Positions 41,568 through 50,508 of a DNA stretch of 64,000 bases are shown here, piece after piece. The position numbers were made by a program, and so were the translations under genes. The notes under the pieces are model-generated. The model had not been told where the DNA came from, did no database searches, and saw only the letters and a list, made by a program, of their open reading frames with translations. Numbering within the stretch: the first letter of the stretch is position 1; each line of letters opens with the position of its first letter. This stretch comes from Sciscionella marina DSM 45152. Its GTDB lineage: Bacteria > Actinomycetota > Actinomycetes > Mycobacteriales > Pseudonocardiaceae. The stretch lies in contig NZ_KB905388.1 of assembly GCF_000379465.1 (NCBI RefSeq), positions 1 to 64,000 of the forward strand, read 5' to 3'.

Positions 41568-43892
41568 ATGCAGGCCCGGTCGAAGCAGTCCCCGGCACGG
41601 CGCACGCTCGCGCGGTTGGGTGTCGCCGTGCTCGCCGTCATCCTCGGCACGCTCGGGTTCACCGCCCCGGCCGGGGCCGCAGCGAATTCCGGGCCCGCGG
41701 TGTGGACCAAGGATTCCGCCGACCGGGTGTTCTCTTCCTCCCCCGAACCGGCCGGCGCGACACGTTCGGTATCACTGGACGCGGCGCGCGGCGAACAGGA
41801 AGCCGCACAGATCGCGGTGCGCGCCCCGGCCTACCGGGACCTGAATTTCGTGCACGTGACGACCGGCCTGCTCGCCGGGAGCCGGGGCATCATCCCGCCA
41901 TCGGCCGTGCAGCTGCGCAAGGAATACAACCATCCGCACATCCAGAAGATCGGCGGCGACATCCAGCAGCCACCCGATGGCGGGAATTCCTATTACGATG
42001 CGCTGGTCGACAACAATCCCGGACGGGTCGCCGCGAATTCCACCCAACCGTACTACTTCAGTGTCCGGGTTCCGGAGGACCAGCCGCCCGGGGTGTACCG
42101 CGGCCAGATCATCGTGCTCACCGAGGCGGGCGCGCGCGTCCTCCCGGTTTCCCTGCGCGTCTACGATGTGACCCTGCCTCCGGCGAACGAGCAGCATTTC
42201 CAGATGAACAACTGGTTCACCTCGGCGGGCTGGGACTACAAGGGCACCGTCGAGGCGATCCCGCTGCAGTACGGGGTGCAGATGTACGACCCGCGCTGGT
42301 GGCAGGTGATCCAGAACATCGCACGGAACATGGCCGAGCACCGGAACAACGTCATCTACACCGACTTCCAGGCGCTGCTCATTCCGGCGACCACGATCGA
42401 CGACAACGGTATCTACCATTTCGACTGGTCTGTCTTCGATCGGTTCGTGCAAACCTTCATCGACGCGGGCGCACTGGAATACATTTACACACCGACCCTG
42501 CTCGAACCCAATTCCACGGGCGGATCCGATCTGGAAATGCTCAAGAAGGTCAACGGCAAGACCAAACGGGTCCTGGTACCGCCGGGCAGCCAGGAATCGA
42601 ACACCTACCTGGACATGCTGCTCCCCGCGTTGCGCGCACACCTGGACGAGAAAGGCTGGACGAAACGGTTCACCATGAGCGCCGTCGACGAGCCCTCGCA
42701 GCCGAGCCAGGCCACCGCGGCGAACTGGTTCTACCAGAAATACCGCAACTATTTTCCGGACGGGAACTACAGCACGAACGAGGCGCACAACCACCAGATG
42801 CCGGGCATCGATCCGAACCTGACCACGGTCACCCCGGTCATCAATCTCTACGAGCAGAACATCTCCTACTACCAGGATCTGCGCATTTCCGGGACGAAAC
42901 TCTGGCTCTACACCGCGATCGGTCCGCAGGGCGATGAGATGAACCGGTTCATCTCCTACCACCTGGACAAGACCCGGCTCATCCCCTGGCTCATCTGGAA
43001 GGTCGGCGGAATCGGTTACCTGCACTGGGGCTGGAATTACTGGTACCAGTCACAGAATCCGCCATGGGAGAAGATCAACACCTTCGACGCGCCACAGACC
43101 GGGGACAATTATCTGGTCCGCCCGGATGTGAAACGGCTCGGCATCTACGACAGCCTGCGCAGCGAAACCCAGCTCGACGGGGTGGAGGATTACGAACTGC
43201 TCAGCAAACTCGCCGAGAACAGCCCGCTGACCGCGCGCTCGATCAGCCAGCGAGTCATCGACAGCATCACCGCCTACACCCGCGATGGCAACCGTGTAGT
43301 GGACGCGCACAAGGCGCTGCTCGAAGCCCTCGACAAGGGGCAAGGCGATGCGAGCGAACCGTTCCAGGACTCCTTCACCGGCGGGGACACGGCATGGACG
43401 CACACCGTGGGGAACTGGTCCGCGGCGAACGGCCAGTACACCCAGAGTGATCCGGGTGCGCCCGATGCCGTCTCCGCGGTGCGCGACCGTGCCTGGGGCG
43501 ATGCGGAAGTGCGCACCACCCTGTCGCTCGGTTCGGGTGGGTACACCAGCTGGGCCGGGGTGATCCTGCGCAACTCCAACGCCGCCGAGGTCGACACCGG
43601 TTATCTGGTCGGCGTGCACCCGGACGGTGAGCTGTTCATCGAGCGCACCGGGAAAACCGTGGCCAGCACGCGTATTTCCGACTACCGGCCGGGCACAAAG
43701 CTGCCGCTGCGCATCACCATCCGGGGCACCGAGATCGGCGTCCACCTCGGCGAGAAGCTGCTACTGCGGTACAGCGATCCGCAGAACGGGTTCACCGACG
43801 GGCAGATCGGGCTCGCCACGAACGGCACTACGGCCACCTTCGGCCCAGTGCGCATCGATCCGCACCCCGATACTCAGACCTCGCCCGAGTAG
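41568..43892 (+). CDS. secreted glycoside hydrolase with DUF4091 domain
   Basis: 774 residues with a Sec signal (AVILGTLGFTAPAGAAA, cleavage near 37). An N-terminal beta domain (to about 205) is followed by a TIM-barrel region with DUF4091 at its end (SYHLDKTRLIPWLIWKVGG, LRSETQLDGVEDYELL), and the last 180 residues form a laminin-G/DUF1080-like beta sandwich (FQDSFTGGDTAWTHTVGNW). DUF4091 enzymes hydrolyse glycans, often with N-acetyl-hexosamine. Sits with the RpiR regulator opposite the amino-sugar importer, suggesting it releases the sugar that is imported. Confidence 0.78.
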   Translation: MQARSKQSPARRTLARLGVAVLAVILGTLGFTAPAGAAANSGPAVWTKDSADRVFSSSPEPAGATRSVSLDAARGEQEAAQIAVRAPAYRDLNFVHVTTGLLAGSRGIIPPSAVQLRKEYNHPHIQKIGGDIQQPPDGGNSYYDALVDNNPGRVAANSTQPYYFSVRVPEDQPPGVYRGQIIVLTEAGARVLPVSLRVYDVTLPPANEQHFQMNNWFTSAGWDYKGTVEAIPLQYGVQMYDPRWWQVIQNIARNMAEHRNNVIYTDFQALLIPATTIDDNGIYHFDWSVFDRFVQTFIDAGALEYIYTPTLLEPNSTGGSDLEMLKKVNGKTKRVLVPPGSQESNTYLDMLLPALRAHLDEKGWTKRFTMSAVDEPSQPSQATAANWFYQKYRNYFPDGNYSTNEAHNHQMPGIDPNLTTVTPVINLYEQNISYYQDLRISGTKLWLYTAIGPQGDEMNRFISYHLDKTRLIPWLIWKVGGIGYLHWGWNYWYQSQNPPWEKINTFDAPQTGDNYLVRPDVKRLGIYDSLRSETQLDGVEDYELLSKLAENSPLTARSISQRVIDSITAYTRDGNRVVDAHKALLEALDKGQGDASEPFQDSFTGGDTAWTHTVGNWSAANGQYTQSDPGAPDAVSAVRDRAWGDAEVRTTLSLGSGGYTSWAGVILRNSNAAEVDTGYLVGVHPDGELFIERTGKTVASTRISDYRPGTKLPLRITIRGTEIGVHLGEKLLLRYSDPQNGFTDGQIGLATNGTTATFGPVRIDPHPDTQTSPE

Positions 43893-44305
43893 TCCTTGGT
43901 GCTCCAGCGGTCGGGGCGGATGGTGAACAGCACCGCCTGATCACCATCCGCGTTCTCGGCGAAGGCTCGACCGCTCTCCGGGCCGAGGTAGCGCACCGCG
44001 ATTCCCTCGCGCGCCTCGAACGGGGAAGGAGTGACGGCCTCGGTGACGGTGCCCTCCACGATCACGTACTGGTACGGCAGGGTGCCGCGCTGGATGGTCA
44101 GCGTCACCGCGCCCGACTGCTCGATGAGCCGCGCCTTGCGGGTCGCGGCGCCGGTGTTGATCAGGAAATCGCCGCCCGAGGTGTACTCGTACCAGATCGG
44201 GAAGGCCATCGGCGGGCGTCCGTCGTCCGCGGCGACCGAGACCACGGCGATGTGGTCCCCGGCCAGGAATTCCTCACGTTCGGCTTCGGTGAACGATTTC
44301 GGCAT
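43874..44305 (-). CDS. pyridoxamine-5'-phosphate oxidase-like FMN/F420 protein
   Basis: 143 residues of the split beta-barrel PPOX family. HIAVVSVAADDGRPPMAFPI and LINTGAATRKARLIEQSG match the F420/FMN-binding group common in actinobacteria. The 3' end overlaps the convergent glycosidase gene by 19 bases. Ligand and substrate unknown. Confidence 0.82.
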   Translation of the reverse strand: MPKSFTEAEREEFLAGDHIAVVSVAADDGRPPMAFPIWYEYTSGGDFLINTGAATRKARLIEQSGAVTLTIQRGTLPYQYVIVEGTVTEAVTPSPFEAREGIAVRYLGPESGRAFAENADGDQAVLFTIRPDRWSTKDYSGEV

Positions 44306-44319
44306 GGTGAAGCTCCTCC

Positions 44320-44712
44320 CTACGCCGCGACCAGTTGCAGCGGGTTCATGTAGTCACGGATGTGGGTCACCTTGCCAGCGCGGCGGGTGATGATGAAGAC
44401 GTAGTCGATGTCCCGTGGCGCGTCGTCGGCGACCGAGTGGTGATGGCCGGTGAATTCCACGATCGTCTCGTCCTCGGCCTGCCGCACCCGGATGTCGGTG
44501 AACGGCCCGAAGCGGAGCAGGCCGGGAAGCCCGCGCATATAGGCCGCGATCTCCGCGCGCCCTTCCAGACGGCGGGGCGCCCCCTCGGGAGCGAACGGGA
44601 ACTCGTGCACCGCGTCGGGCGCGTACATCTCCAGATAGCCGTCCACATTCCCGGACTTGAGCGCCTCGAGGCTACGCGCCAGCCACTCGGGCAGCGTGGA
44701 AGTTGGTGCCAT
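44320..44712 (-). CDS. SnoaL-like (NTF2-fold) protein
   Basis: 130-residue cone-shaped alpha+beta protein: LEALKSGNVDGYLEMYAPDA, then EGRAEIAAYMRGLP and VEFTGHHHSV are typical of the SnoaL/limonene-epoxide-hydrolase-like superfamily. ATG 44712 has GGAGG upstream. Precedes the PPOX-like gene by 14 bases on the same strand; both likely controlled by the divergent TetR gene. Activity unknown. Confidence 0.8.
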   Translation of the reverse strand: MAPTSTLPEWLARSLEALKSGNVDGYLEMYAPDAVHEFPFAPEGAPRRLEGRAEIAAYMRGLPGLLRFGPFTDIRVRQAEDETIVEFTGHHHSVADDAPRDIDYVFIITRRAGKVTHIRDYMNPLQLVAA

Positions 44713-44733
44713 GCGATCCTCCGATGTATTTTC

Positions 44734-44781
44734 GGACTGTGAGTCCACATCAGCCTAGCAGACTTACGGACCATCAGTCCG
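44734..44781. promoter_or_regulatory. two palindromes in TetR/SnoaL divergent promoter
   Basis: GGACT-GTG-AGTCC (44734-44746) and CGGAC-CATCA-GTCCG (44767-44781) are centred 34 bases apart. The first spans the TetR GTG start, so binding would block both genes. Confidence 0.55.
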
Positions 44782-45365
44782 AAACCTCTGCGCGGCGCGG
44801 CCGTCCGCCGGTCCCCCGCGCGCGCGTCCTCGCCGCGGCCGGGGAACTCTTCGCCGAGACCGACGCCCCGCACACCATTTCGATGGACACCATCGCCGCC
44901 GCGGCCGGGGTCGGAAAAGGAACCCTGTTCCGGGCCTTCGGCAACCGCGACGGACTGCTCGACGCCCTGTGGAACGCCAAACTCACCGCACTGCGCGAGG
45001 CCGTGGAGAACGGCGAACCGCCACTCGGCCCCGCGGCCCCGTCCTGCGAACGCATCCTCGCCTTCCTCGACGCGGTGCTCACTTTCAAACTCGAGAACCG
45101 CCACCTCATCAGCGCGCGGGAAACCGCATCCGCCGGGATCCGGCAGTCCGACCACTACCGGTGGATGCACGCCCTGCTGCGGGAGCTGATCGAGGACGCC
45201 GTCCCCACGGTGCCCGACGCCGGATACACCGCGCACGCCCTGCTCTCCGCGATGTACATCGACCTCATCGAGGAACTGCTCGCCAGCGGGCGCTCCGCGC
45301 AGGACATCCGCGCCGCGCAGTCCGCGTACGTCAAAGCAGTCGTGGACGACGCCCGGCGACACTAG
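44739..45365 (+). CDS. TetR family transcriptional regulator
   Basis: 208 residues with a TetR helix-turn-helix (AAGELFAETDAPHTISMDTI, AAAAGVGKGTLFRAFGNRDG) near residues 30-75 and a helical sensor domain. The GTG at 44739 is the likely start; no Shine-Dalgarno is visible, so translation may be leaderless. Divergent from the SnoaL-like gene. The methyltransferase gene begins 10 bases after its stop. Confidence 0.85.
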   Translation: MSPHQPSRLTDHQSETSARRGRPPVPRARVLAAAGELFAETDAPHTISMDTIAAAAGVGKGTLFRAFGNRDGLLDALWNAKLTALREAVENGEPPLGPAAPSCERILAFLDAVLTFKLENRHLISARETASAGIRQSDHYRWMHALLRELIEDAVPTVPDAGYTAHALLSAMYIDLIEELLASGRSAQDIRAAQSAYVKAVVDDARRH

Positions 45366-45375
45366 GCTCGGTCCG

Positions 45376-46113
45376 GTGACCGAATGGACGAATGAAGCGG
45401 CGATCCGGCGGTGGGACTCCGCGAACACGCGCCAGTACATGGCAGCCACCGCGGAGGACGGGGACTTCGCCAAGCGGCACCTGGTGAATCCGGTACTGCT
45501 GCGGCTGCTGGGGGACGTGTCCGGCAAGCGGGTGCTGGACGCGGGCTGCGGAAACGGATATTTCAGCCGGATGCTCGCCGACCGGGGAGCGCAGGTGGTG
45601 GGGGTCGAACCCGCGGACAGCCTGTTCGCGTTCGCGCGGGACACGGAAACCGGGCGGCGTCAGGGCATCGAGTACGTGCAGGCGGAACTGGCCCGGCTAC
45701 CGGAGCTCGGCGCTGCCTTCGACGCCGTGGCGTGCAGCATGGTCCTGATGGCGATCCCCGAATGGCAGCCCGCGATGCGTGCCTGCGTGGAAGCCCTGCG
45801 CCCGGGCGGTCAGTTCGTGTTCGCCATCGTCCATCCGGCGTTCGAGGGACTCTGGGGCACCTGGCGGGACCACGGCGAGTACCGCATGCGGCGGTACCTG
45901 GCGGAATACGAGATCACCGGGCAGCACGCGCCCGATTTCCATCGCCCGGTCTCGGCGTATCTCAACGAATTGGCCTCCCTCGGCTGCCGCCTGCACGAGG
46001 TCGCCGAGCCCGGACTGGATCCCGCGGTCGCCGCCGAATCCGGTGTTCCCGGCATCGAGAGCTATGTGCACCTGCCGAATTTTCTCCTCGTATCGGCCTA
46101 TGCGAACGGCTAG
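45376..46113 (+). CDS. class I SAM-dependent methyltransferase
   Basis: 245 residues. SAM-binding motif I VLDAGCGNGYFSRMLA (about 54-69), motif II/post-I VVGVEPADS and motif IV FDAVACSMVLM place it with small-molecule methyltransferases. Starts at GTG 45376 just after the TetR gene and is probably co-transcribed with it. Substrate unknown. Its 3' end overlaps the convergent MpaB-like gene by 4 bases. Confidence 0.85.
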   Translation: MTEWTNEAAIRRWDSANTRQYMAATAEDGDFAKRHLVNPVLLRLLGDVSGKRVLDAGCGNGYFSRMLADRGAQVVGVEPADSLFAFARDTETGRRQGIEYVQAELARLPELGAAFDAVACSMVLMAIPEWQPAMRACVEALRPGGQFVFAIVHPAFEGLWGTWRDHGEYRMRRYLAEYEITGQHAPDFHRPVSAYLNELASLGCRLHEVAEPGLDPAVAAESGVPGIESYVHLPNFLLVSAYANG

Positions 46114-47036
46114 CTCGCGTGCGCGGCGAGCCGCTCCTTCGCCAGGGCGGGTGTGGTCGTCTCGGCACGCAGTGGTGGATCGCCCCAGAGCGCCCAGTTC
46201 CAGATGGGGCCCACGGAAGGGGCGAGGTATCTGGCCGCGCGCAACCGGGCGCGCCTGGGCGTGAGGGCGCGGACCAGGGCCTTGGCGGGCAGGCGCACCG
46301 CGAGATCGAGCACCCTCGACTGATCGAATCCGCCGAGTTCGCGCATCCAGCGCGGAATGGTGGCGATGGTCGCGACCGAGATCGATTTACCGGCGGGCCA
46401 CAGTATTCCCTTGGTGAATTCCGGGTTGAGGAAGCGGTCGATGAGATCGTTCGACTCAGCGGAGAGATGCAGTTTGTCCCGCACCGATTCGTAGTACTGG
46501 CACAGTTCCTTCCGGTTGCGCGGAACCCGTTCGGGATCGCAGGTCTGCAACTCCGCGGCGATCGCGCAGTCGGCCCAGTATCGTTGCTCTTCTTCCGGGC
46601 CGAGCTTTCCCGGGCCGTATTTCTCGTAGCAGAGCAGCACGGAATGCCAGCCGGTGATGTGGATCCAGAGCTGACTTTCCGGATTGTTGGCGTTGAACCG
46701 TTTTCCGCTGTGCGGTTCGACGCCGACGGCCTTGGCGTGCACGCCCATCAATTGCCGGGAGGCCTCGATCGCGGACCTGCTGTCCCCGATGGCCACGATG
46801 GTGAAATAGGCGAGCGTACCGTCCATCCGCCCGCGTGGGTCCTCGCGCACCCCGTTCTGCTGATCGACCGCCGCCGCGAGAAAGGGATCGAAGGTTTCCA
46901 CCACGATGGAGCGCTGGAAAGCGATCAGCGCGGCCGGGCTGGTCCACACCTTCCAGGTCGGCGAATCGGGCCCGAAGAAGCCCAGATCCTCGCGGGGACG
47001 GTCTTGCCAGAAGGTGTGCCTGGTGTAGCCACTCAT
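46110..47036 (-). CDS. MpaB-type oxygenase (DUF2236 / latex-clearing-like)
   Basis: 308-residue protein of the oxygenase MpaB / rubber oxygenase (Lcp) family. YTRHTFWQDRPREDLGFFG, FDPFLAAAVDQ, and the His-rich stretch QLWIHITGWHSVLLCYEKYG supply possible heme or metal ligands. No signal peptide. Divergent-free: the TetR gene lies upstream on the same strand, 77 bases away, and probably regulates it. Substrate unknown. Confidence 0.82.
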   Translation of the reverse strand: MSGYTRHTFWQDRPREDLGFFGPDSPTWKVWTSPAALIAFQRSIVVETFDPFLAAAVDQQNGVREDPRGRMDGTLAYFTIVAIGDSRSAIEASRQLMGVHAKAVGVEPHSGKRFNANNPESQLWIHITGWHSVLLCYEKYGPGKLGPEEEQRYWADCAIAAELQTCDPERVPRNRKELCQYYESVRDKLHLSAESNDLIDRFLNPEFTKGILWPAGKSISVATIATIPRWMRELGGFDQSRVLDLAVRLPAKALVRALTPRRARLRAARYLAPSVGPIWNWALWGDPPLRAETTTPALAKERLAAHAS

Positions 47037-47112
47037 CGCCGCACCTCGCTGAGGCTCGGCTCGGCCAGTCGCCTGGACCGCTGTGTTGTTGATTCACTTG
47101 CAAGTTCGCTCA

Positions 47113-47727
47113 TCAATCCTCCTCGGGTTGGAACGCGCGGTAGGCCATCCGGCCGACCAACGCGCCGAGTTCCTCGGCCGTCCACTCCCCCTCCCCGTGC
47201 ACCAGGCTGCGCACGGCGCCCTCACCCATCGACATGAACTGCTCGACCAGCACCGGAAGAACGCGGTCCCCGGTTTGCCCGCGCGCGATACCGAATAACT
47301 CCGCCGCACGGCTCGCAACCAGCGTGCGTGCCCGCGCGAAACGTTGTGCCACAAGGGGATCGGCGGCCGCCGCGAACACCAGCCGCCACGAATCCCGATG
47401 CTCGGCGACCGTGGCCAGCAGCGCGGTGAACCCGGTGGCGAACACCCGCTCCGGATCCCCGGACACATCCTGTTCCAGGGCCTCGAGCACGCCGTCGAGC
47501 AGCGCGCGCTCCTCACGTTCGAGCAGCGTGGCCAGCAGTTCCTCGCGGGTCGCGAAGCACGCGTACACCACGGGACGGGTGATCGCGAGCCGCTCGGCGA
47601 CCGCGGCGATCGACACCGAGGCGAGTCCCTGCTCCACGGCGATCGCCAGCGCCGCATCGAGCACCGCAGGCCTGCGCCGCTCCGGTCCCAGATGCGCGGC
47701 CCTGCGCCGCTCCGCCGCTACCACCAT
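47113..47727 (-). CDS. TetR family transcriptional regulator
   Basis: 204 residues: helix-turn-helix ALAIAVEQGLASVSIAAVAE with RLAITRPVVYACFATREE, and a TetR_C domain with a conserved MSMGEGAVRSLVHGEG. Start ATG 47727; the upstream codons to 47769 lie over the operator palindrome. It should autoregulate and control the adjacent MpaB-like gene. Confidence 0.87.
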   Translation of the reverse strand: MVVAAERRRAAHLGPERRRPAVLDAALAIAVEQGLASVSIAAVAERLAITRPVVYACFATREELLATLLEREERALLDGVLEALEQDVSGDPERVFATGFTALLATVAEHRDSWRLVFAAAADPLVAQRFARARTLVASRAAELFGIARGQTGDRVLPVLVEQFMSMGEGAVRSLVHGEGEWTAEELGALVGRMAYRAFQPEED

Positions 47728-47743
47728 GCTGTTCCTACGGTCA

Positions 47744-47760
47744 TGTAGGAAAATCCTACA
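47744..47760. promoter_or_regulatory. TetR operator palindrome
   Basis: TGTAGGA-AAA-TCCTACA is a perfect 17-bp palindrome 17 bases upstream of the TetR start. An overlapping TCCTAC-N6-GTAGGA (47733-47750) adds a third half-site. Confidence 0.65.
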
Positions 47761-47977
47761 GATACGCATGAACTGTGGTCAAGGCTCGCCGTTGGTCGCA
47801 TCCCCAGGCGCAGAGGTGCCGGGGAGCCACGTACGCGGCGGTAGGCACGATCCGGTACAGCACCCTGACGAGACCGGAACGGGTCCGCTGAGAAACTGTC
47901 CGGACAGGACGTGGTCTATCTCAGCGACAAGCCAGCTGCGCCTGCTCGCGATCACAGGCAAAGCTCTAAGAAAGCTG

Positions 47978-48295
47978 TCACTGAATATCTTCGGGCAGCA
48001 GTGGGCGCATGAAAGTGCGCTCGTAGCGCACGACGCAGCCCGACTCGTCCCGGATGCGGTCCGCCGCAAGGAATTCGGGGGCTTCGCCGAACCGGGAACG
48101 GTAGATCTCGTAGTCGGCAAGGCTCGGGAAACTGAACAGGGCGAGCGCGGCATCGCTGGCGCCTTCAGCGGGCAGGAAGTATCCGTGATGGGTCCCTCCG
48201 TGCTTGCCCACCAGCTCGATCCACCGGCGCGCGAATTCCTCGAATGCTTCGGTCTTCGACGGGTCGATGACGTAGTGCACGACGCCAGTGATCAC
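47978..48295 (-). CDS. NIPSNAP family protein
   Basis: 105-residue ferredoxin-like alpha+beta protein; HYVIDPSKTEAFEEFARRWI, GGTHHGYFLPAEGASDAALA and LFSFPSLADYEIYRSRF are the NIPSNAP signature. GTG 48295 is the start by family length; upstream codons overlap the recG terminus region. Members act as small monooxygenase-like or ligand-binding proteins; no defined reaction. Confidence 0.82.
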   Translation of the reverse strand: MITGVVHYVIDPSKTEAFEEFARRWIELVGKHGGTHHGYFLPAEGASDAALALFSFPSLADYEIYRSRFGEAPEFLAADRIRDESGCVVRYERTFMRPLLPEDIQ

Positions 48296-48330
48296 GGTGG
48301 CCAGTGTACGAATCCCAAGGGAGCAGCACC

Positions 48331-50508
48331 TCATGCCTTGAACAGGTAAGCCGCGCGTTCCTCGTCCAGCACTTCGGTGACCATGGCGCGCATTCCCGGA
48401 TGCGCGGCCAGTTGCGGGTCCTCGGCCACGATCGAGTCGGCGTAGGTGCGCGCGACCGCGATGATCTCCTCGTCGCGCAGCAGGGAGAGCATCTTGAGCG
48501 CGGAACGGGTCCCGGACTGGCTTGCGCCGAGGATGTCGCCCTCACGGCGCAGTTGCAGATCGAGTTTGGCGAGTTCGAATCCGTCGGTGGTGGAGGCCAC
48601 GGCGTCGAGTCGTTCGCGGGACAGGGATCCGCCGGGTGATTCGGTGACGAGCAGGCAGAGCCCGGCCGCGGAACCACGGCCGACGCGGCCGCGTAACTGG
48701 TGCAGCTGGCTGATGCCGAACCGTTCGGCGTCCATGATCACCATGACAGTGGAGTTGGGCACGTCCACGCCGACCTCGATCACCGTGGTCGCGATGAGCA
48801 CGTCGAGCTCCCCGGCTGCGAAGGCGCGCATGCACGCGTCTTTCTCGTCCGCGGGCAACTGTCCGTGCAGCACGCCGACCCGCAACTCGCGCAGTGCCCC
48901 CTCGACGAGCATCGGGGCGAGTTCGAGCACGGCGATGGGTTTGCGCTGGCCGTTGTCGTTCTCCGCCGGTGGTTGCTCGTCCTCGGCGGCGTCGTCCTCC
49001 CCGATGCGCGGGCACACCACATAGGCCTGGTGCCCGGCGGCGACTTCCTCGGTGACCCGCTGCCACGCACGCTCGAGCCAGGCGGGTTTCTCCGCGACCG
49101 GAACCACATTGGTGCCGATCGGGGACCGCCCGCGCGGCAGCTGGCGCAGCGAGGACACCGCGAGGTCACCGTAGACGGTCATGGCGACGGTGCGCGGGAT
49201 CGGTGTCGCGGTCATCACCAGCACGTGTGGGGTGGAATCGCCGGATCCCCTGCCGCGCAAGGCATCCCGCTGTTCCACGCCGAACCGGTGCTGCTCGTCG
49301 ACCACCACGAGTCCGAGTGCGGCGAAGGAAACGGTCTCCTGGATGATGGCGTGCGTACCGACCACGATCCCGGATTCCCCGCTGACCACTTCGAGCAGCG
49401 CCTTCTTGCGCGCGCTCGCCGTCATCGATCCGGTGAGCAGGGTGACCCGGGTGGCCTTGTCCGCGCTGCCGAGTTCACCGGCATTGCCCAGTTCGCCCAG
49501 CATCTCCCGCAGCGAACGCGCGTGCTGGGCGGCGAGCACCTCGGTCGGGGCGAGCAGCGCGGCCTGGTTGCCCGCGTCCACCACCCGCAGCATCGCGCGC
49601 AGGGCCACGATGGTCTTTCCGGAACCGACCTCACCCTGCAACAACCGGTTCATCGGATGCGCGCCCGCCAGCTCGGCCTCGATCGTCTCGCCGACCTCGC
49701 GCTGGCCCTCGGTGAGTTCGAACGGGAGCCGTTTGTCGAAGGCGGCGGCGATCCCATCGGGTTCAGGCGGGCATTCCGGGGCCGGATGCCCGGCGGCCTC
49801 GGTCCTGCCGAGCGAGAGGGCCAGCTGGACCGAAAGCGCCTCGTCCCATTTCAACCGGTCCTTGGCGGCCTCGACCTCGTGCTCGGTCGCGGGCCGGTGG
49901 ATCGCCCGGATCGCGGTGTCCAGCTCCATGAGGCTCAGTTCCTCGCGCAGGCCACCGGCGAGCGGATCGGGCACCGTCTCCATCGTGTCCAGCACCTGGC
50001 CGACGCTGGCCGCGATGCTCCACGACTGCAGGGTGGTCGCGGCGGGATAGACCGGGATCAGCTCGCTGGTGAACTCCTGCGCGTCGAGCGCTTCATCGTC
50101 ATCGAGCAGCCGGAACTCCGGGTGGGCCAGCTGCAGAGATCCGCGGTACACGGTGACCTTGCCCGCGAACAGTCCCTGCACGCCCGGCGCGAGCCGGTTC
50201 AGCCCCTTGACCCGCTTGGTGAAGAACACGCAGGACAGCTGCGCCGCCCCATCGGTGATGTGCACCGTGGTCATGGTCCCACTGCGGTTGCGCATCCGCC
50301 GCTGGTCGACCTTGACCACCTTGGCCATCACCGTGACGTGTTCCCCGGTCTCCAGCCCGCGGATCGCGGTGAGTTCCCCGCGGCGCGCGTACCGGAACGG
50401 GTAGTGCCGCAGCAGTTCGCCGACCGTCCGGATGTCCAGCGCGTTCTCCAGCGCGTCCGCGCTTTTCTTGCCCAGTAAGGGAAGCAGCCGCTGATCGTCC
50501 CGCATCAT
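48331..50508 (-). CDS. recG: ATP-dependent DNA helicase RecG
   Basis: 725-residue SF2 helicase that reverses stalled forks and branch-migrates Holliday junctions. N-terminal OB wedge domain (LETGEHVTVMAKVVKVDQRR), helicase motif I GEVGSGKT, motif II DEQH (VVVDEQHRFGVEQRDAL), motif III TATPIPRTVAM and motif VI QLRGRVGRG (residues near 620). Starts next to the DAK2 stop codon, indicating an operon. Confidence 0.97.
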   Translation of the reverse strand: MMRDDQRLLPLLGKKSADALENALDIRTVGELLRHYPFRYARRGELTAIRGLETGEHVTVMAKVVKVDQRRMRNRSGTMTTVHITDGAAQLSCVFFTKRVKGLNRLAPGVQGLFAGKVTVYRGSLQLAHPEFRLLDDDEALDAQEFTSELIPVYPAATTLQSWSIAASVGQVLDTMETVPDPLAGGLREELSLMELDTAIRAIHRPATEHEVEAAKDRLKWDEALSVQLALSLGRTEAAGHPAPECPPEPDGIAAAFDKRLPFELTEGQREVGETIEAELAGAHPMNRLLQGEVGSGKTIVALRAMLRVVDAGNQAALLAPTEVLAAQHARSLREMLGELGNAGELGSADKATRVTLLTGSMTASARKKALLEVVSGESGIVVGTHAIIQETVSFAALGLVVVDEQHRFGVEQRDALRGRGSGDSTPHVLVMTATPIPRTVAMTVYGDLAVSSLRQLPRGRSPIGTNVVPVAEKPAWLERAWQRVTEEVAAGHQAYVVCPRIGEDDAAEDEQPPAENDNGQRKPIAVLELAPMLVEGALRELRVGVLHGQLPADEKDACMRAFAAGELDVLIATTVIEVGVDVPNSTVMVIMDAERFGISQLHQLRGRVGRGSAAGLCLLVTESPGGSLSRERLDAVASTTDGFELAKLDLQLRREGDILGASQSGTRSALKMLSLLRDEEIIAVARTYADSIVAEDPQLAAHPGMRAMVTEVLDEERAAYLFKA

